Positions 25,382-36,671 of a stretch of DNA of 64,000 nucleotides are shown piece by piece. The stretch covers positions 620,001-684,000 of the forward strand of contig NC_063072.1 of assembly GCF_022605165.1 (NCBI RefSeq), given 5' to 3'. Every line of letters begins with the position of its first letter. The first letter of the stretch is position 1. This DNA is from Purpureocillium takamizusanense (lineage: Eukaryota; Ascomycota; Sordariomycetes; Hypocreales; Ophiocordycipitaceae). A program made the position numbers and the translations under genes. The notes under the pieces are model-generated. The model worked only from the letters and a program-made list of their open reading frames with translations, was not told the origin of the DNA and did not search any database.

Positions 25382-28300
25382 ATGGCGCCCGGCCGTGACG
25401 AAGCCGCGGGACACGACGCCCGCAACGCCATCGCCGACCCCAATGCCCGCGACGACCTGGCCGCACTGAACGAGCGATACCCCTACGTCCGCCCGACGCC
25501 GCCCCGACGGGCGAGCTCGTCGTCGTCCGCTACCACGGGACTCGCCTCGGCCCGCGCGAGGTCGCTGGCTGGCGAGCACGGCGGCGCGAGAAGGGGATAT
25601 GACGTCCACGAGTTGCAGACGATACCCTCGACGGCCCCAATGGCCGACCCCCCGAAAAAGCAGCGAGGCACTGCTGCTCCCTCATGCGAAGAAGTTGCTG
25701 AAGGAACGGAAAAGCGCCCTGGCGAAGACGTGCAGCTGGTAACGTCGCATGGGACCAACAAGGCGTCGCGACTGTTCTTTTGGCGACGTGGCGGGAACAA
25801 GAGGCGGTTAAGGAGGGTCTCTCGAACAGAGCGCGCAACGGAGCAGCTGGCCCTTCTCTACCAGCGGTTCATCGTCCAAGGCCTCTTGCGCCGCAAGCCG
25901 CTCCCGCCCACGGCAGACGGCCGCCATGTTCCTCTCTGCCCCTCAGGCGTCGGCCCAGAGGGTCTTGTCGACGAGCGCAGCGGCAAGCCCTACATCAGCA
26001 ACTTCATCCGGTCGAGCAGATACACCCTCTACGACTTCATCCCCAAGCAGCTCATTTTCCAATTTAGCAAAATTGGCAACTTTTACTTCCTCATCATGGC
26101 CATCCTGCAGATGATTCCCGGCCTGAGCACCGTCGGACGCTGGACCACCGCCGTGCCCCTGGGTCTCTTTGTGGCCTTTAGCATGGGCAAAGAAGGATAC
26201 GACGACTACAGGCGGTACAAGCTCGACAAGGTCGAGAACCGAAGCCCGGCATCTGTGCTGGCGTGCGGTGTCCGGAGCAGCGGCGGTTTGAAGCCGTCCG
26301 GTATTTCGCGAAAGAGGCCAGGCGATATCGAGGAGGCCGCCTTGCGAGATCTAGAGGGCGGCGGCGGCGGCAGCAGGCCTGGCACGGGCGCCGCCAGCTG
26401 GGTGACCGTTCAATGGCAAGACGTGCGCGTCGGCGACGTGTTGCGGCTGCGACGAGACCAGGCTGCCCCCGCCGACATGGTCCTGCTGCATGCCACGGGG
26501 CCCAATGGCGTGGCGTACATCGAGACCATGGCCCTCGACGGCGAGACCAACCTCAAGAGCAAGCAGACGTGCCCTCTGCTGGTTGAGCGGTGCAGCACCG
26601 TCCAAGGCATCATGTCTGCGCAGGCCACCATTGTCTCCGAGGACCCCAACCTCGATCTGTACAGCTACGAGGGAAGAGTGGCGGTCGATGACGGTGAGAC
26701 GCTTCCTCTCTCCCTTAACAATGTCATCTTCCGCGGCTCGACCCTCCGCAACACGTCGGAAGCCACTGGCCTCGTGGTCAACTCGGGCGAGGAGTGCAAG
26801 ATTCGCATGAACGCGAACAAACACGTCCGCGCCAAGAAGCCCGCCATGCAGACCATCATTAACAAGATGGTTCTGTTCCAGATTCTCGTCGTCCTGGGAC
26901 TGGCGGGCGGGCTGACGGCCGGCTACTACCTTTGGGAGCCCAGCGTACACGCCACTGCTTCGGCCTTCCTCCCCAGCTCCCCCGTCTATAACGGCCACGT
27001 TACGTTCAAGGAAATCTTCGTCGGCTTCATTCTCATGTTCAACACGTTGATTCCCGTCTCGCTGTACATCAGCATGGAGATTATCAAGATCGGGCAGTTT
27101 CTGCTCATGCGCGACGTCGACATGTACGATCCGGTAACGGACACGCCCATGGTGGCCAACACGACAACCATCTTGGAGAACCTGGGGCAGGTGAGCTACG
27201 TGTTCTCGGACAAGACGGGGACCATGACGCAGAACTTGATGCGCTTCCGCAAGCTCAGCGTCGCCGGCGTGGCCTGCCTGCACGACATGGACCTCCAGAG
27301 GGACGCGGCGGCGGCCAAGCACGCCAAGGGCAAAGGCAGGGATGTGGCCATTTCGTCGGCGCCGATGAAGGCGCTGCCGGAAGAAGACGACGAAGACGAT
27401 GACATGAGCATCAAGGCAAAGCCGTACCCGGCTCGGCAGGGCTCGTTGAGCTCCATGCCACACTGGAAATCTTCCGTCCGTCCCGACGACGAGCCGGAGA
27501 TGAAGACGGAGCAGCTGCTTGACTACATCCAACGCAGGCCAAACACGACATTTTCACGCAAGGCCAAGCATTTCTTGCTGTGCATTGCTCTCTGCCACAC
27601 CTGCCTGCCTGAATACAAGGACGGCGGGGAGCTGGCCTTCCAAGCTGCCTCCCCCGACGAGCTCGCACTGGTCGAGGCGGCACGCGATCTGGGATTTTTG
27701 CTCATTGACCGCCCTGCCCAGTCCATAAAGCTGCAGACGCGGGATGCGGATGGGTCTCTGCATGTCGAGACGTACCAGGTTCTGGACGTGGTCGAGTTCA
27801 GTAGCAAGCGGAAGCGCATGTCCATCGTCATCAGGATGCCGGACGGGCGCATCTGCGTCTTCTGCAAGGGCGCCGATAACGTCATTATGTCTCGCCTCAA
27901 GCTGAGCCACCTGGCGGAGCAAAAGGCCAAGGACATTAGCCGCAGGGCCAGCTTGCGGAAGACGTTTGAACAGGACAAGGCGCTGCGGCGGATGAGCGAG
28001 CAGGGCGGCAGCGCCAAGGGGACACCCAGGACGAGCTTCGCCATGAGGCGCGCCGATTCGAGCGACGTGAGGGAGGGCGGCGGCTTGAGGCTGAGCCTCG
28101 GTAGACGATCAACGGACCTTGCCCGGCTTGCGCAGTCGGACGGGGTCGCGTCGTGGCTCAACAGGCGCCGAACGGAAGAGCTGCCGTCCCCGCGCGCATC
28201 GACCGACTTGCCCACGCGCTCGTTTGACCACGGCTCTTGGGTCGACGAGTCCCTGGCCAGCAACGAGGCTGCCGTCTTCGAGCGATGCTTCCAGCACGTC

Positions 28301-30258
28301 GACGACTTTGCGTCCGAGGGCCTGCGGACGTTGCTCTACGCGTACCGGTACGTCGACGAGGACTCGTACGCCAGCTGGAAGGAACAGTACCACCGGGCGC
28401 AGACGAGCCTCGTGGACCGCCAGATGCTCATCGAAGAGGCCGGTGAGCAGATCGAGCAAAGGTTCGAGCTCGCCGGGGCGACGGCCATCGAGGACAAGCT
28501 GCAGGAGGGCGTGCCAGAGACGATTGACAAGCTGCGGCGCGCCAACATCAAGATTTGGATGATCACGGGCGACAAGCGCGAGACGGCCATCAACATCGGC
28601 CATTCGGCCCGGCTTTGCAAGCCCTACTCTGAGCTCTACATCCTCGACGTCGCCGAGGGCAACCTGCAGGAGTCGATGACGACGATCCTCAACGAGGTGG
28701 GCCGGGGCATGGTGCCGCACTCGGTGCTCGTCGTGGATGGGCAGACGCTCGCCGCCATCGACGCAGATAACGACTCGCTGCTGCTCTTCAACGACCTCGT
28801 GGTGCGTGTGGACTCGGTCATCTGCTGCCGGGCGTCGCCGTCGCAAAAGGCGGACCTGATCAAGTCGATCCGTCGCCACGTCCCAGACTGTATGACGCTG
28901 GCGATTGGCGACGGTGCCAATGACATTGGCATGATCCAGGCGTCGCACGTGGGCATCGGCATATCCGGGCGCGAGGGCCTGCAGGCGTCGCGCATCGCCG
29001 ACTACTCCATCGCGCAGTTCCGGTTCCTGCAGAAGCTGCTGCTCGTCCACGGCCGCTGGAACTACCTGCGCACGGGCAAGTACGTCCTGGCCACGTTCTG
29101 GAAGGAAATAGTGTTCTTCCTGGTGCAGGCGCACTTTCAGCGGTACACGGGGTACACGGGAACGTCGCTCTTCGAGTCGTGGAGCTTGACCGTCTTTAAT
29201 AGTGCCTTTACGTCGCTCCCCGTCATCCTGCTTGGCATCTTCGACCGCGACCTGGCGCCTGAGACGCTGCTGGCGGTGCCGGAGCTGTACACGTTTGGCC
29301 AGCGCAACGAGGGCTTCAACTTTGCGCAGTACTTTGGCTGGATGATTATGGGCACCGCGGAGAGCCTCGTCATCTTCTTCACCATGTACGGGGTGTACGC
29401 GCGGGCCCTGTTTACCAACGACACGGGGCTGTTTGCTATGGGCGTGATTTGCTTCACCGTGGCCGTCATCTTTATCAACATCAAGCTCTTGTGAGTGCTT
29501 TCTTCCTTCCTTCCTCTTTTTCTTCTTCTTCGCGGGTGCTTGCTTGTTTCCTGGCATATGCTGACCCGGTTTGTAGAGTGCTAGAGGTGCACAGCAAGAC
29601 GGCCGTCATATTCGGCGGGCTCATCATCTCCGTCGGGGGCTGGTTCCTCTGGAACATGATCCTGTCAGCCGTGTACAAGCGCCAGGTGGGACCGTACATT
29701 GTGCGGGACTCGTTCCTGCGCAACTTTGGGCGTGAGCTGCAGTGGTGGACGACGATGTTGCTGGGCCTGACGGTGCTGGTGGCGCTGGAGCTGGTGGTGC
29801 AGGGCGTGCGGCGGGTGTACTGGCCCACGGACCAGGACCTGATGCAGCGCATCGAGAAGGATAAGGGTCTGCGGTGCGTGATGCGGATGCATGCTGGCGG
29901 CGGCGGTGCTGACGACGAGGGCGTCTGTGATGATGACGATGCTGATGATGATGACCGGAGCGATGTTAGCGATGAGGAGGAAGAGTACGGCGCGCGTGGG
30001 GGCATTGAGATGCGCGAGGGCATCGGCAGCGGGAAAGGCGGCCGCGTGGTGCACCGTCACGCCGGTGACGACGACGACGAGGGCCGGACGCGTGGGAGCT
30101 ACGAGCAACAGAAGCAGCAGCAGCAGCAGACGGCGCCACCACAGAGACAGCACGTTAGGGTCAGCGTGGACGAGTACCGGCCGCCGAAGTGGTCGCACCC
30201 GGCGGAGGAGCGGGAGAATCCGTTTGACAGCAGCACGATGCCGGGGCGGGCGCTGTGA
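25382..30258 (+). CDS. dnf3: P4-type ATPase (phospholipid flippase), Dnf3-type
   Basis: Membrane pump that moves lipids from the outer to the cytosolic leaflet in late secretory membranes. Two exons, 25382-29490 and 29577-30258; the intron (GTGAGT...TTGTAG) lies between the last transmembrane helices and rejoins TT to A in frame. Length is 1596 residues. The order is a disordered basic N-terminus (1-150), TM1-2 (ILQMIPGLSTVG, then SMGKEGYDDYRRYKLDK), actuator DGET (about 387), a PVSL P4-type motif in TM4, phosphorylation site DKTGT (about 609), nucleotide-binding KGADN (about 829), GDGAND hinge (about 1175), TM5-10 and a cytosolic tail. The sequence after TM1 separates it from Drs2, Dnf1/2 and Neo1 types. 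The tail carries an Asp/Glu-rich run and a polyglutamine run. Ser/Arg-rich inserts inside the nucleotide-binding domain (about 855-950) are likely regulatory. Confidence 0.95.
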
Positions 30259-32599
30259 GATGGGATGGGATGAACGAGCCCCCTTCCCCCTGTCCCCTCC
30301 TTGCCGTGTTTTGTACGATGATGGGTTGGCTGTCCCAACGTTGGCGGCAATGGTGGCTTTGGGTTGGTCTTGGTGCTGCTTGCTGTCCGTTTAAGTTTAA
30401 GTTTACGTTTCTGTCTTTTGTTTTTGGCGCGGCGTTTGGGGGGGTTTTGCACATGGCCGTGGTTTCCATGCGGTGGCGGTGGCGGTCTTTCCTTGGGGGA
30501 CGGTGCGGGGCGGCGTTTTCGGGGGAGGGGGAGTTGGTGCATGCATGCATGAGTCTGGTGGCTGGGGATTAGTAGAACCTATACTATACGCATGGAGAGG
30601 AGTCGCAGTCGCAGTTGTGGATGCAGTTGGCAGTATCCCCAGCGGGTATACCTTGTACCTTATACTTATGCTTATGAGTATGGTTACGATTGAAGGACGT
30701 ACACGTCGGTATGGTTGTGAATGATTACGATTGAACAAGTATATGCGGGTATGGTTAATGTGGAACGCTCGTGTTGACGTTTGTTCTTCTCCTTTTCGGA
30801 AGAGATGAGACGCTCGTGATTACAGGGCGCCATCGAGTTGTTAGGTAGTAGTATGTATGTATGTATACCAGACGTAGCGACGGGACTGGAGCCTCGGGCG
30901 TTATCAGAGGTGCGGAAAGGGGGGACGAACTGACATACATGAAGGACGGGCCACCCACCGTCCCAACAAGCTCACTCCGGCACAACCACCATTACTTTAC
31001 TACCACCACTATTCCACCACCGGAGACTCAATTCACTCAAGCCATTCACTTTTCACCGGTCGTGCACATGACATGAAAAAAAAAGTGTCATGATACCCGT
31101 TCCATCGGAAGTTGACTTGACTGATTGACTGAATGACATCAAATGCTCCCTGATCCCGAGATTAGAAAAGAAGAAAAAGATAGAGAGAAGGGAAACAAAA
31201 AAAAAAGCCATGCGAGAAAGAGAGAGAGAGAGAGAGAACTCAATATTGAGGCGGGATGACGGGTTCGAGCCCGTCGTCGGCTACCTCCGTACATATCAAT
31301 GCGATCCTGCGCAGGTCTGGTACTACCTACCTTAGTTGCCTACGAGATACAGACAGGTTCCTGTTATACGGCAGGCTGCATATGTGACGCCCCCTCCTCC
31401 CCTCCCCCCCGTCGCCCCAAGAGCGCCATCTCGTCTCACGGCAGGTAATAAACAAGACGAGGGGGGGGGGGGCAGGCGTGCAGGAGGGAAGCATTGACAA
31501 CGCGGGCGTGTGTACACAGCCCGGGCGAGCTGTACATGTAGTGCTGCCTTGCTGCTTATTGTTCGTGGCGATATACAAACATACATATATATAGTAGATG
31601 TGCTACGGGACTCTGACCAACATGAACACGGTGCGGACCGCCTGTGTCATCCATTTGATCCCATGGGGGCGGGCGGGCGGGTGTACCGCACCGGGGAGGA
31701 TTTGCGGTGACAGCGGCGGTCTGGTGGCGGCAGCGGCCACTCCCGTCGTTAATCCATCCATTTTGATCTCGTGCTCCCCACCTACCCACGCGACGGGCCC
31801 CTTGCATTTTCTTGTTCCTGTCTTCCCGTCTCGTACTACTTGGTGGGCATCAAATTGGGCGTGCTACATAGTCAGCACGAGAGTCATCTCCGATGATGAT
31901 AGAGGGAAGGATGTGGCGGTGGCTGGCGACGGCCCCCCAACCGCGTCACTGGGTATTATCTATTTCGTCAGACGGATTGTTGGCTTTTACCAACTAGTCG
32001 ATGCAATATGTCGGGAACGTGGGGGGCGGGCGGGCGGCTTGGAGGTTGCTTGTCGGATGGATGCTTTCCGTGAAGTATATTCCCGGCGCGAGCGCCCGCC
32101 CGCGCGCCACACACCGGATACTAGCGTTTGAAGGCGGCTGCAGGTTGCCGTGAGTTGTGTTTGCTGTCATGTGTTGTTCTGCCGAGTTGGGATTGATGGC
32201 GTTTTGTGTCAAGCAAGCAAAAGTTGCCACAATCGCCCCCCTGCAATTACTAGACTTGCCCCCCCTCCCCCCCCTTCTTCTCTCTCTTTCCCCGCGGCCG
32301 CATGATGAAAGTCATGACGTTCACTGCAGAAACCCCTCTTCCGCCTTGTATGACGGGTTGAACCCTGACGGCCCGTCGTGGCGTCCGGCTTGAAAGAGGG
32401 TTCAATGAGGGGTTCATATTGCTTGCGCCCGGGTTATTAGTGCATAACCGGACTGATGACCCTCCCAATCCTGTCCATCTCCCAACCAAAAGAGCAGTTC
32501 CTGTCGTCGATCCCGGTACCTTTTTCTAATGCAACCCACGAGCCTCGGATATAGTCCCGAACGATTCGGTGGAAGATGCGGATTTAGCTCCGGTAGGAC
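30259..32599. other. Intergenic region, 3' of the flippase, up to the AT-rich block
   Basis: No supported gene. It holds poly-A runs near 31075 and 31198, a GA array, a 12-G run (31461-31472) and a GTATGTAT stretch (about 30850). An open frame from 31598 to 32131 has no recognisable protein character. The composition shifts from GC-rich to AT-rich from about 32560. Confidence 0.5.
31218..31238 (+). repeat. (GA)n microsatellite
   Basis: About ten GA units in non-coding sequence. Confidence 0.85.
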
Positions 32600-33180
32600 C
32601 GCGTAAGCTAATAAGGTAATGCATAGATGCCCAACGCGAGCCGCCCCGAAAGGTCGCGCAACCGTTACGCGACCTTAACGATATACCTAGTAACTAATAT
32701 CTGTGTTTTAGCTACTAGGAAATAAGGACTTTACTACTATATCGTCGATAATAATTACGTCTAGAGAAAGGGGAGAATTATTTTAAGACGACCCCGTTAT
32801 TCTTAATAATTAATATCTTTTAATCTCTTTACTACTTATATTTAAGTATTACATAAACTATATTAATAATAATATTTACTAAACGCTAATATCTTAAGTA
32901 AATCGCGAGTTACGCTAAAGGTAATAAGTAGTACTATTCGCAGAGCCGGTTTTCTCTAGTTATAGGGTTTCTACCCTAATTTGTTTCTAGCTAATCTTAT
33001 ACTATATAGCTCGCTATACCTAAATATAGTTCCTAGCCTGAGCTAGCGCGCGACGACGACTAAGTCTGTCGTTAGGTAGCCTGCTATATATTCCGGCTCG
33101 TTGTTTAAGGTGCAATCTTAGCTTTGACGTAAGCTAGCTGCGCGGTCCGCGATGGAATATTCATTGAGTATATTCATTAG
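32600..33180. repeat. AT-rich, RIP-like block (left edge of accessory island)
   Basis: The composition changes abruptly to A/T-rich sequence full of TA steps (TAATAAT, TATATA), while CA and TG steps are scarce, especially from 32690 to 33000. That is the dinucleotide signature expected from repeat-induced point mutation of a former repeat. No open frame survives, so the parent element cannot be named. A 9-bp inverted repeat (AAGGTCGCG at 32650-32658, CGCGACCTT at 32668-32676) lies near the left edge. Confidence 0.7.
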
Positions 33181-33199
33181 CGTTGCTAGAGTTGTCATG

Positions 33200-33712
33200 T
33201 TAGGCGATAGCGCTGCCGGCCTGCGTGACTACTACTACGCCGTGGCTGATGAACAGCACGCTATAACTGCCATAAATCTCGGCGAGCCATTCTAGGCAGG
33301 TTGCAAATTTAGACGGGACAGAAACGCTTCTACTGCTGTTGGCGCACCCGAAGACGCCGATTTGATGGCCATCTTGAGTCATAATGGTGCACAGCAACGC
33401 CTCAGCGACCAAAGCTGGCCACGGGATGCCCAGGACACGGACGCCAGTAATGTGGTGGCATAGACCCAACATTTCTCGGGGATGAGCACAAGCACATATC
33501 CCATCGGTTGCTGAACGGGCTATAAGTCTCACTGTGGGCGTGCGATGGATCGAGTTCACTGGAAACGTGGAAGTTCTTCACTCTACATCGGTAGTCCCAA
33601 ACCAGATGTTAGGTCGCAGCTTGTTTCGCAGCATGTTGGTGTAGCAGGTCTCAAACAAGAAAGCATGCGCAACGCCTTGGTCTGAATATCGGGTCGAGGG
33701 TACGCCGTCGGT
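33200..33712 (-). pseudogene. Broken 3' part of an unrecognised protein gene
   Basis: Read on the minus strand, a protein-like frame runs from about 33712 to a TAA at 33200, with one in-frame TGA at 33580-33578. Both sides of that stop look like the same protein: upstream there is an aromatic/Cys stretch (HAFLFETCYTNM, then NIWFGTTD), downstream a Cys/His-rich stretch (GICACAHP, LGLCHHITG) and a hydrophobic segment. An intron hiding the stop would be only about 28 bases, too short. TGA can arise from TGG by one G-to-A change, the RIP-type transition expected beside the AT-rich block. The 5' end is lost; a frame change near 33712 may be a second lesion or an acceptor site (TTTAG). It lies about 145 bases downstream of the LysM gene on the same strand. 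I do not recognise the family. Confidence 0.55.
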
Positions 33713-33855
33713 CTAAACGATGCATGGAACGGGGGGGAATACTCTTCGACGGCACTCCACGCCCAGAGACAGGACTTTCAGCACTTCGAGGACGAATCAT
33801 CTTAAAAGATACCCAAGGAGACTGCGTGTCGCCAGTGTCCTCTTTGACATACTAT

Positions 33856-34774
33856 CTATAGGGTAACGCCTACACAGGCGTTTGCATCGGCCCAGAGGGT
33901 AGAGCAGTCTTTCCCCACTCCACGATTCCAACGCATGAAATCATCCAAGCTAATGCCATACTTAGACGCGACTGTAGAACAGGACTGCCCTTTCTTCACG
34001 AGGTGGAATTTATTGCAGTTATGAACCATCTGCGGTTGGGCCGGCCGGGGAGTCTCAATGCTACATGTAGTGAAAGGACTCGTGTCAGGATTGCGTAGAT
34101 TGGACATAGGGGCAGTGGCAGATGATATACCTGTTCGGAGACTGCGTAGGGACCGTCGCCCGCTGTCCGCCAACGACGGCCACGCAGGCATTAGCGCCTG
34201 CCCATAAACCATTGCAAGAGCTGCCGACATTGGCGTTCCAAACCATAAAGTCCGCGACGGAAATGCCGTGCTGGTCGGCAACGCTTTGGCAGGTCTCTCC
34301 AAGCTTGACCAAGTAGAAGGCGTTGCAGTTGGACACCATACCGGGCTGGGCAGGAACTGGGGTGACGATTTTTTCTATTGCCATTTCTTTTATCAGCGAG
34401 GGCGCGTAGCAGTATCGAGACATTCCATTTCAGCTCTTACCGTTCGGGGCCTGCACGGGACTGGGCGTGGTGGTTGCAGTGGTGACCACTGATGAGGACA
34501 CCTCGAGGACGGACTCTACACCTGTGGGTGTGGGGGTGGTCGAACTTTCCACACAGTAATTGCGGCCCGCCTCTAAACCACTTGCACAATCAATACCCGT
34601 GTTGAAGGACGTAAATTCATCTTGAGTTATGCCCCAGGCCTCAGCCATAGACGAGCAGGTGTCACCATCACGGGCCGCCGTGCTAAAGGTACAGGCTCCT
34701 GGCAAAACGGTCGCGTGGCCGTGTGCATGGAGGGCGGCAAGAAGCCAGGCCGTGATGGCGGTAGACTTGATCAT
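33856..34774 (-). CDS. Secreted protein with three LysM domains (LysM effector type)
   Basis: Secreted chitin-binding protein of 260 residues. Three exons on the minus strand: 34774-34441, 34374-34131 and 34060-33856; donors GTAAGA and GTATAT, acceptors ATAG and GTAG, all junctions in frame. A signal peptide (ITAWLLAALHAHGHA) is followed by LysM1 (about 25-75, Cys-paired), a Thr/Ser/Val-rich linker, LysM2 (FYLVKLGETC, about 128-178) and LysM3 (FHLVKKGQSC, about 208-260). There is no catalytic domain or membrane anchor. Fungal LysM proteins of this layout bind chitin fragments or coat hyphae, so host receptors or foreign chitinases have less access; this role is inferred from the family. For intron 1 an alternative acceptor 12 bases upstream also stays in frame. 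It sits in the same low-GC island as the LysM chitinase at 41367, a common pairing in Sordariomycetes. Confidence 0.9.
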
Positions 34775-35532
34775 GTTGCGGATGAGAAGACAAGCCGCGT
34801 AGGGTAGTTTGTTCGTGCACAAAAGGGGGCCTGAGTTCGAACTGAAGATGCATTCAGGACCCGAGTAAGACTGATGCGGGCAGTAATATACATCATCTCC
34901 TCGCAGACCATGGGCTGAATCCGGTTCTTACCATAAAGTCCACGTGTCTCGGAATCACCGAGCTTTCCGGTCACGAGTCTCGACAACTTCGGGTACGGAA
35001 CACGCCAGTGACATGCTGTCCGCACGATGAAGAAGGCCCACCATGTGGTATATCCTGGATACAACCAAGGATAGTAGGTGAATGACCCCATCTTGAATTA
35101 GACCCAGGGGCATAGTAATATGGCAACCTACAGTTAACGTGTGTCATCTAGGCAAGCGTCAGACCCTCCTACTTCTTCCGTACCACTGTACCACTTTGCA
35201 AGGATGTGCGTGTCCCTTTCCGGATATTGAACTATATAGAACCCTTGTTCTACTGCATTGAGTTATCTTTTTAAGAAGGTATACCGCCGAGCGAGAAAAA
35301 AGCTTCATCATGGCCATGAATTACTCGACATAACCGCGTTGAAGGTGTGCATTCATCTTGGCCTCTCACGCATTACGTTTCCCCATCGTAAAAGCAAGAC
35401 TACAGAAAAGCGTTTGCGGGGCCTGAGTTGGTGGCATCGGCCGAAGTATGACGCTCAGCGACGGCTGTTGAGTTGTTGAGCCATCCGGCCCGAGCAACAC
35501 GGGTTGGACGGGGCCCTATGAGCACTATTTCC
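34775..35532. other. Intergenic region, promoter side of the LysM gene
   Basis: About 760 bases. The first 300 should include the LysM promoter on the minus strand. Small open frames (34771-35091 minus, 35258-35479 plus) have no recognisable features. Otherwise nothing is seen up to the left terminal repeat of the MITE-like element. Confidence 0.45.
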
Positions 35533-35850
35533 CAGGAGTTATTCCTCGACCCCTATTTTTCAATAGAAAGCCCCCAAATCGTAGCGCGTACGACTTTGAC
35601 CTAGTCTTTCGTAATACACCTAACATACCCCGATAACAGCTGCTAAGAAGGGACGCATAGTCAAAACATCTTAGGGTTAGTAGCGGTTAGGGCTAGCCTT
35701 AGGATCAGGGTTAATATAGTATATTCCTTTTTATTTGGGCGTTATTACAGTGGTTTGCGATACGAAGGTTAGTAAAACGAGGAAATTGAGGTGCGTGGGA
35801 ACGATTTGGGGACTGCTTATTGAAACATGGGGGTCGAGGAACAACTCCCG
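35533..35850. mobile_element. MITE-like element with 50-bp terminal inverted repeats
   Basis: A non-coding 318-bp unit with terminal inverted repeats of about 50 bp (left 35533-35582, right 35801-35850) that match at roughly 42 of 50 positions; both read GGAGTTRTTCCTCGACCCC near the tip. Differences are mostly transitions, as expected from ageing or RIP. The element is flanked by TTTCC(C) on both sides (35528-35533 and 35851-35856), a likely 5-6 bp target duplication. No transposase fits inside. The interior carries several TTAGGG-like units (about 35671-35720). The superfamily is not clear from these ends. Confidence 0.75.
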
Positions 35851-36671
35851 TTTCCCTCGTCGAGTGGGTGCATGAGCAAGCACCTCGTGTAGCGCGCCGC
35901 TTGCGCTATACGGACCGTTGCTTATGATATTGTTGAGAGTTCATACTAGAAAATTCATGTGGCTCCTCCATGAGTGGAGTCGGCTCCAATTTGTCGTATG
36001 GCTGTTGCGGCATAAAAGTCCTGATAACTAGTGCACCACGAGCGTGCCCGTGATACACTTTTGCTCGATTGACGCAACAATGGCTCGACATGATCGACGA
36101 AACTCTGTTGTCGCAGCCGCAGTTGTGCATGCCTCGTTGATGCGAGCATTGATCAATCTGCTGGGCTGCGCTTACCTGCCCCCAAAGGAGCGACTGCCTG
36201 TATGCAGATGGTTCACAGCTCCACCTGACTGTAAACCAACAGCCGTGTTACTCGTCTGCCGTCACATCCGCCACGTCACTGTTTATGCTGCTTGTTCCAT
36301 CTGCGGACCCTATGTTACCATCGAGACGATACCATGAAAGTATTGCCCTGGTGAAGTCGGTCGCGTGAAAACGCCGTTTCTACCTCAGCAACCTTACGAA
36401 GCGGTCTGGCACGTTATCGAGGTTCTTTCTCGTGTGTTCGTATGCGGCAGTAAGTTGGTGAGATCCGTATGTCGACTGCCGTGGCTTCGCCTGCTGATCG
36501 AGTAGGCCCCAGTTCCAATTCTCAAGGCAGAATACAGGCAAAGCCTACAGTACCCCTCGCTACCAGTAACAGTGGCCTCAGTCAGATCAACTCGACCATC
36601 ATCTTCATTCCCCATTTCCTACACCACGCTTTTTTCCGCCATCACTGTCTGCCCTGCCTGCTGAGTCAACT
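35851..36671. other. Intergenic region upstream of the F-box gene
   Basis: About 820 bases with no supported gene, of mixed composition. The last 150 bases are C/T-rich and are probably the F-box leader. Confidence 0.45.

Noticed and set aside
28109..29557. 482-codon frame on the minus strand opposite the flippase.
   Set aside because: Antisense shadow; Arg/His/Val-rich without features, and it crosses the flippase intron.
31250..31285. GGGTTCGAGCCC resembles a tRNA T-arm.
   Set aside because: The T-loop would need seven bases with five paired bases on each side; here the loop is six or the stem mispairs, and there is no acceptor stem, D-arm or anticodon arm upstream.
31598..32131. Open frame of 177 codons.
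   Set aside because: No recognisable motif, no splice partners, composition like translated non-coding sequence.
34771..35091. Minus-strand frame of 106 codons directly upstream of the LysM gene (TYYPWLYPGYTTWW).
   Set aside because: Aromatic-rich start is curious, but there is no signal peptide, domain or continuation; it covers the LysM promoter. Kept only as a note.
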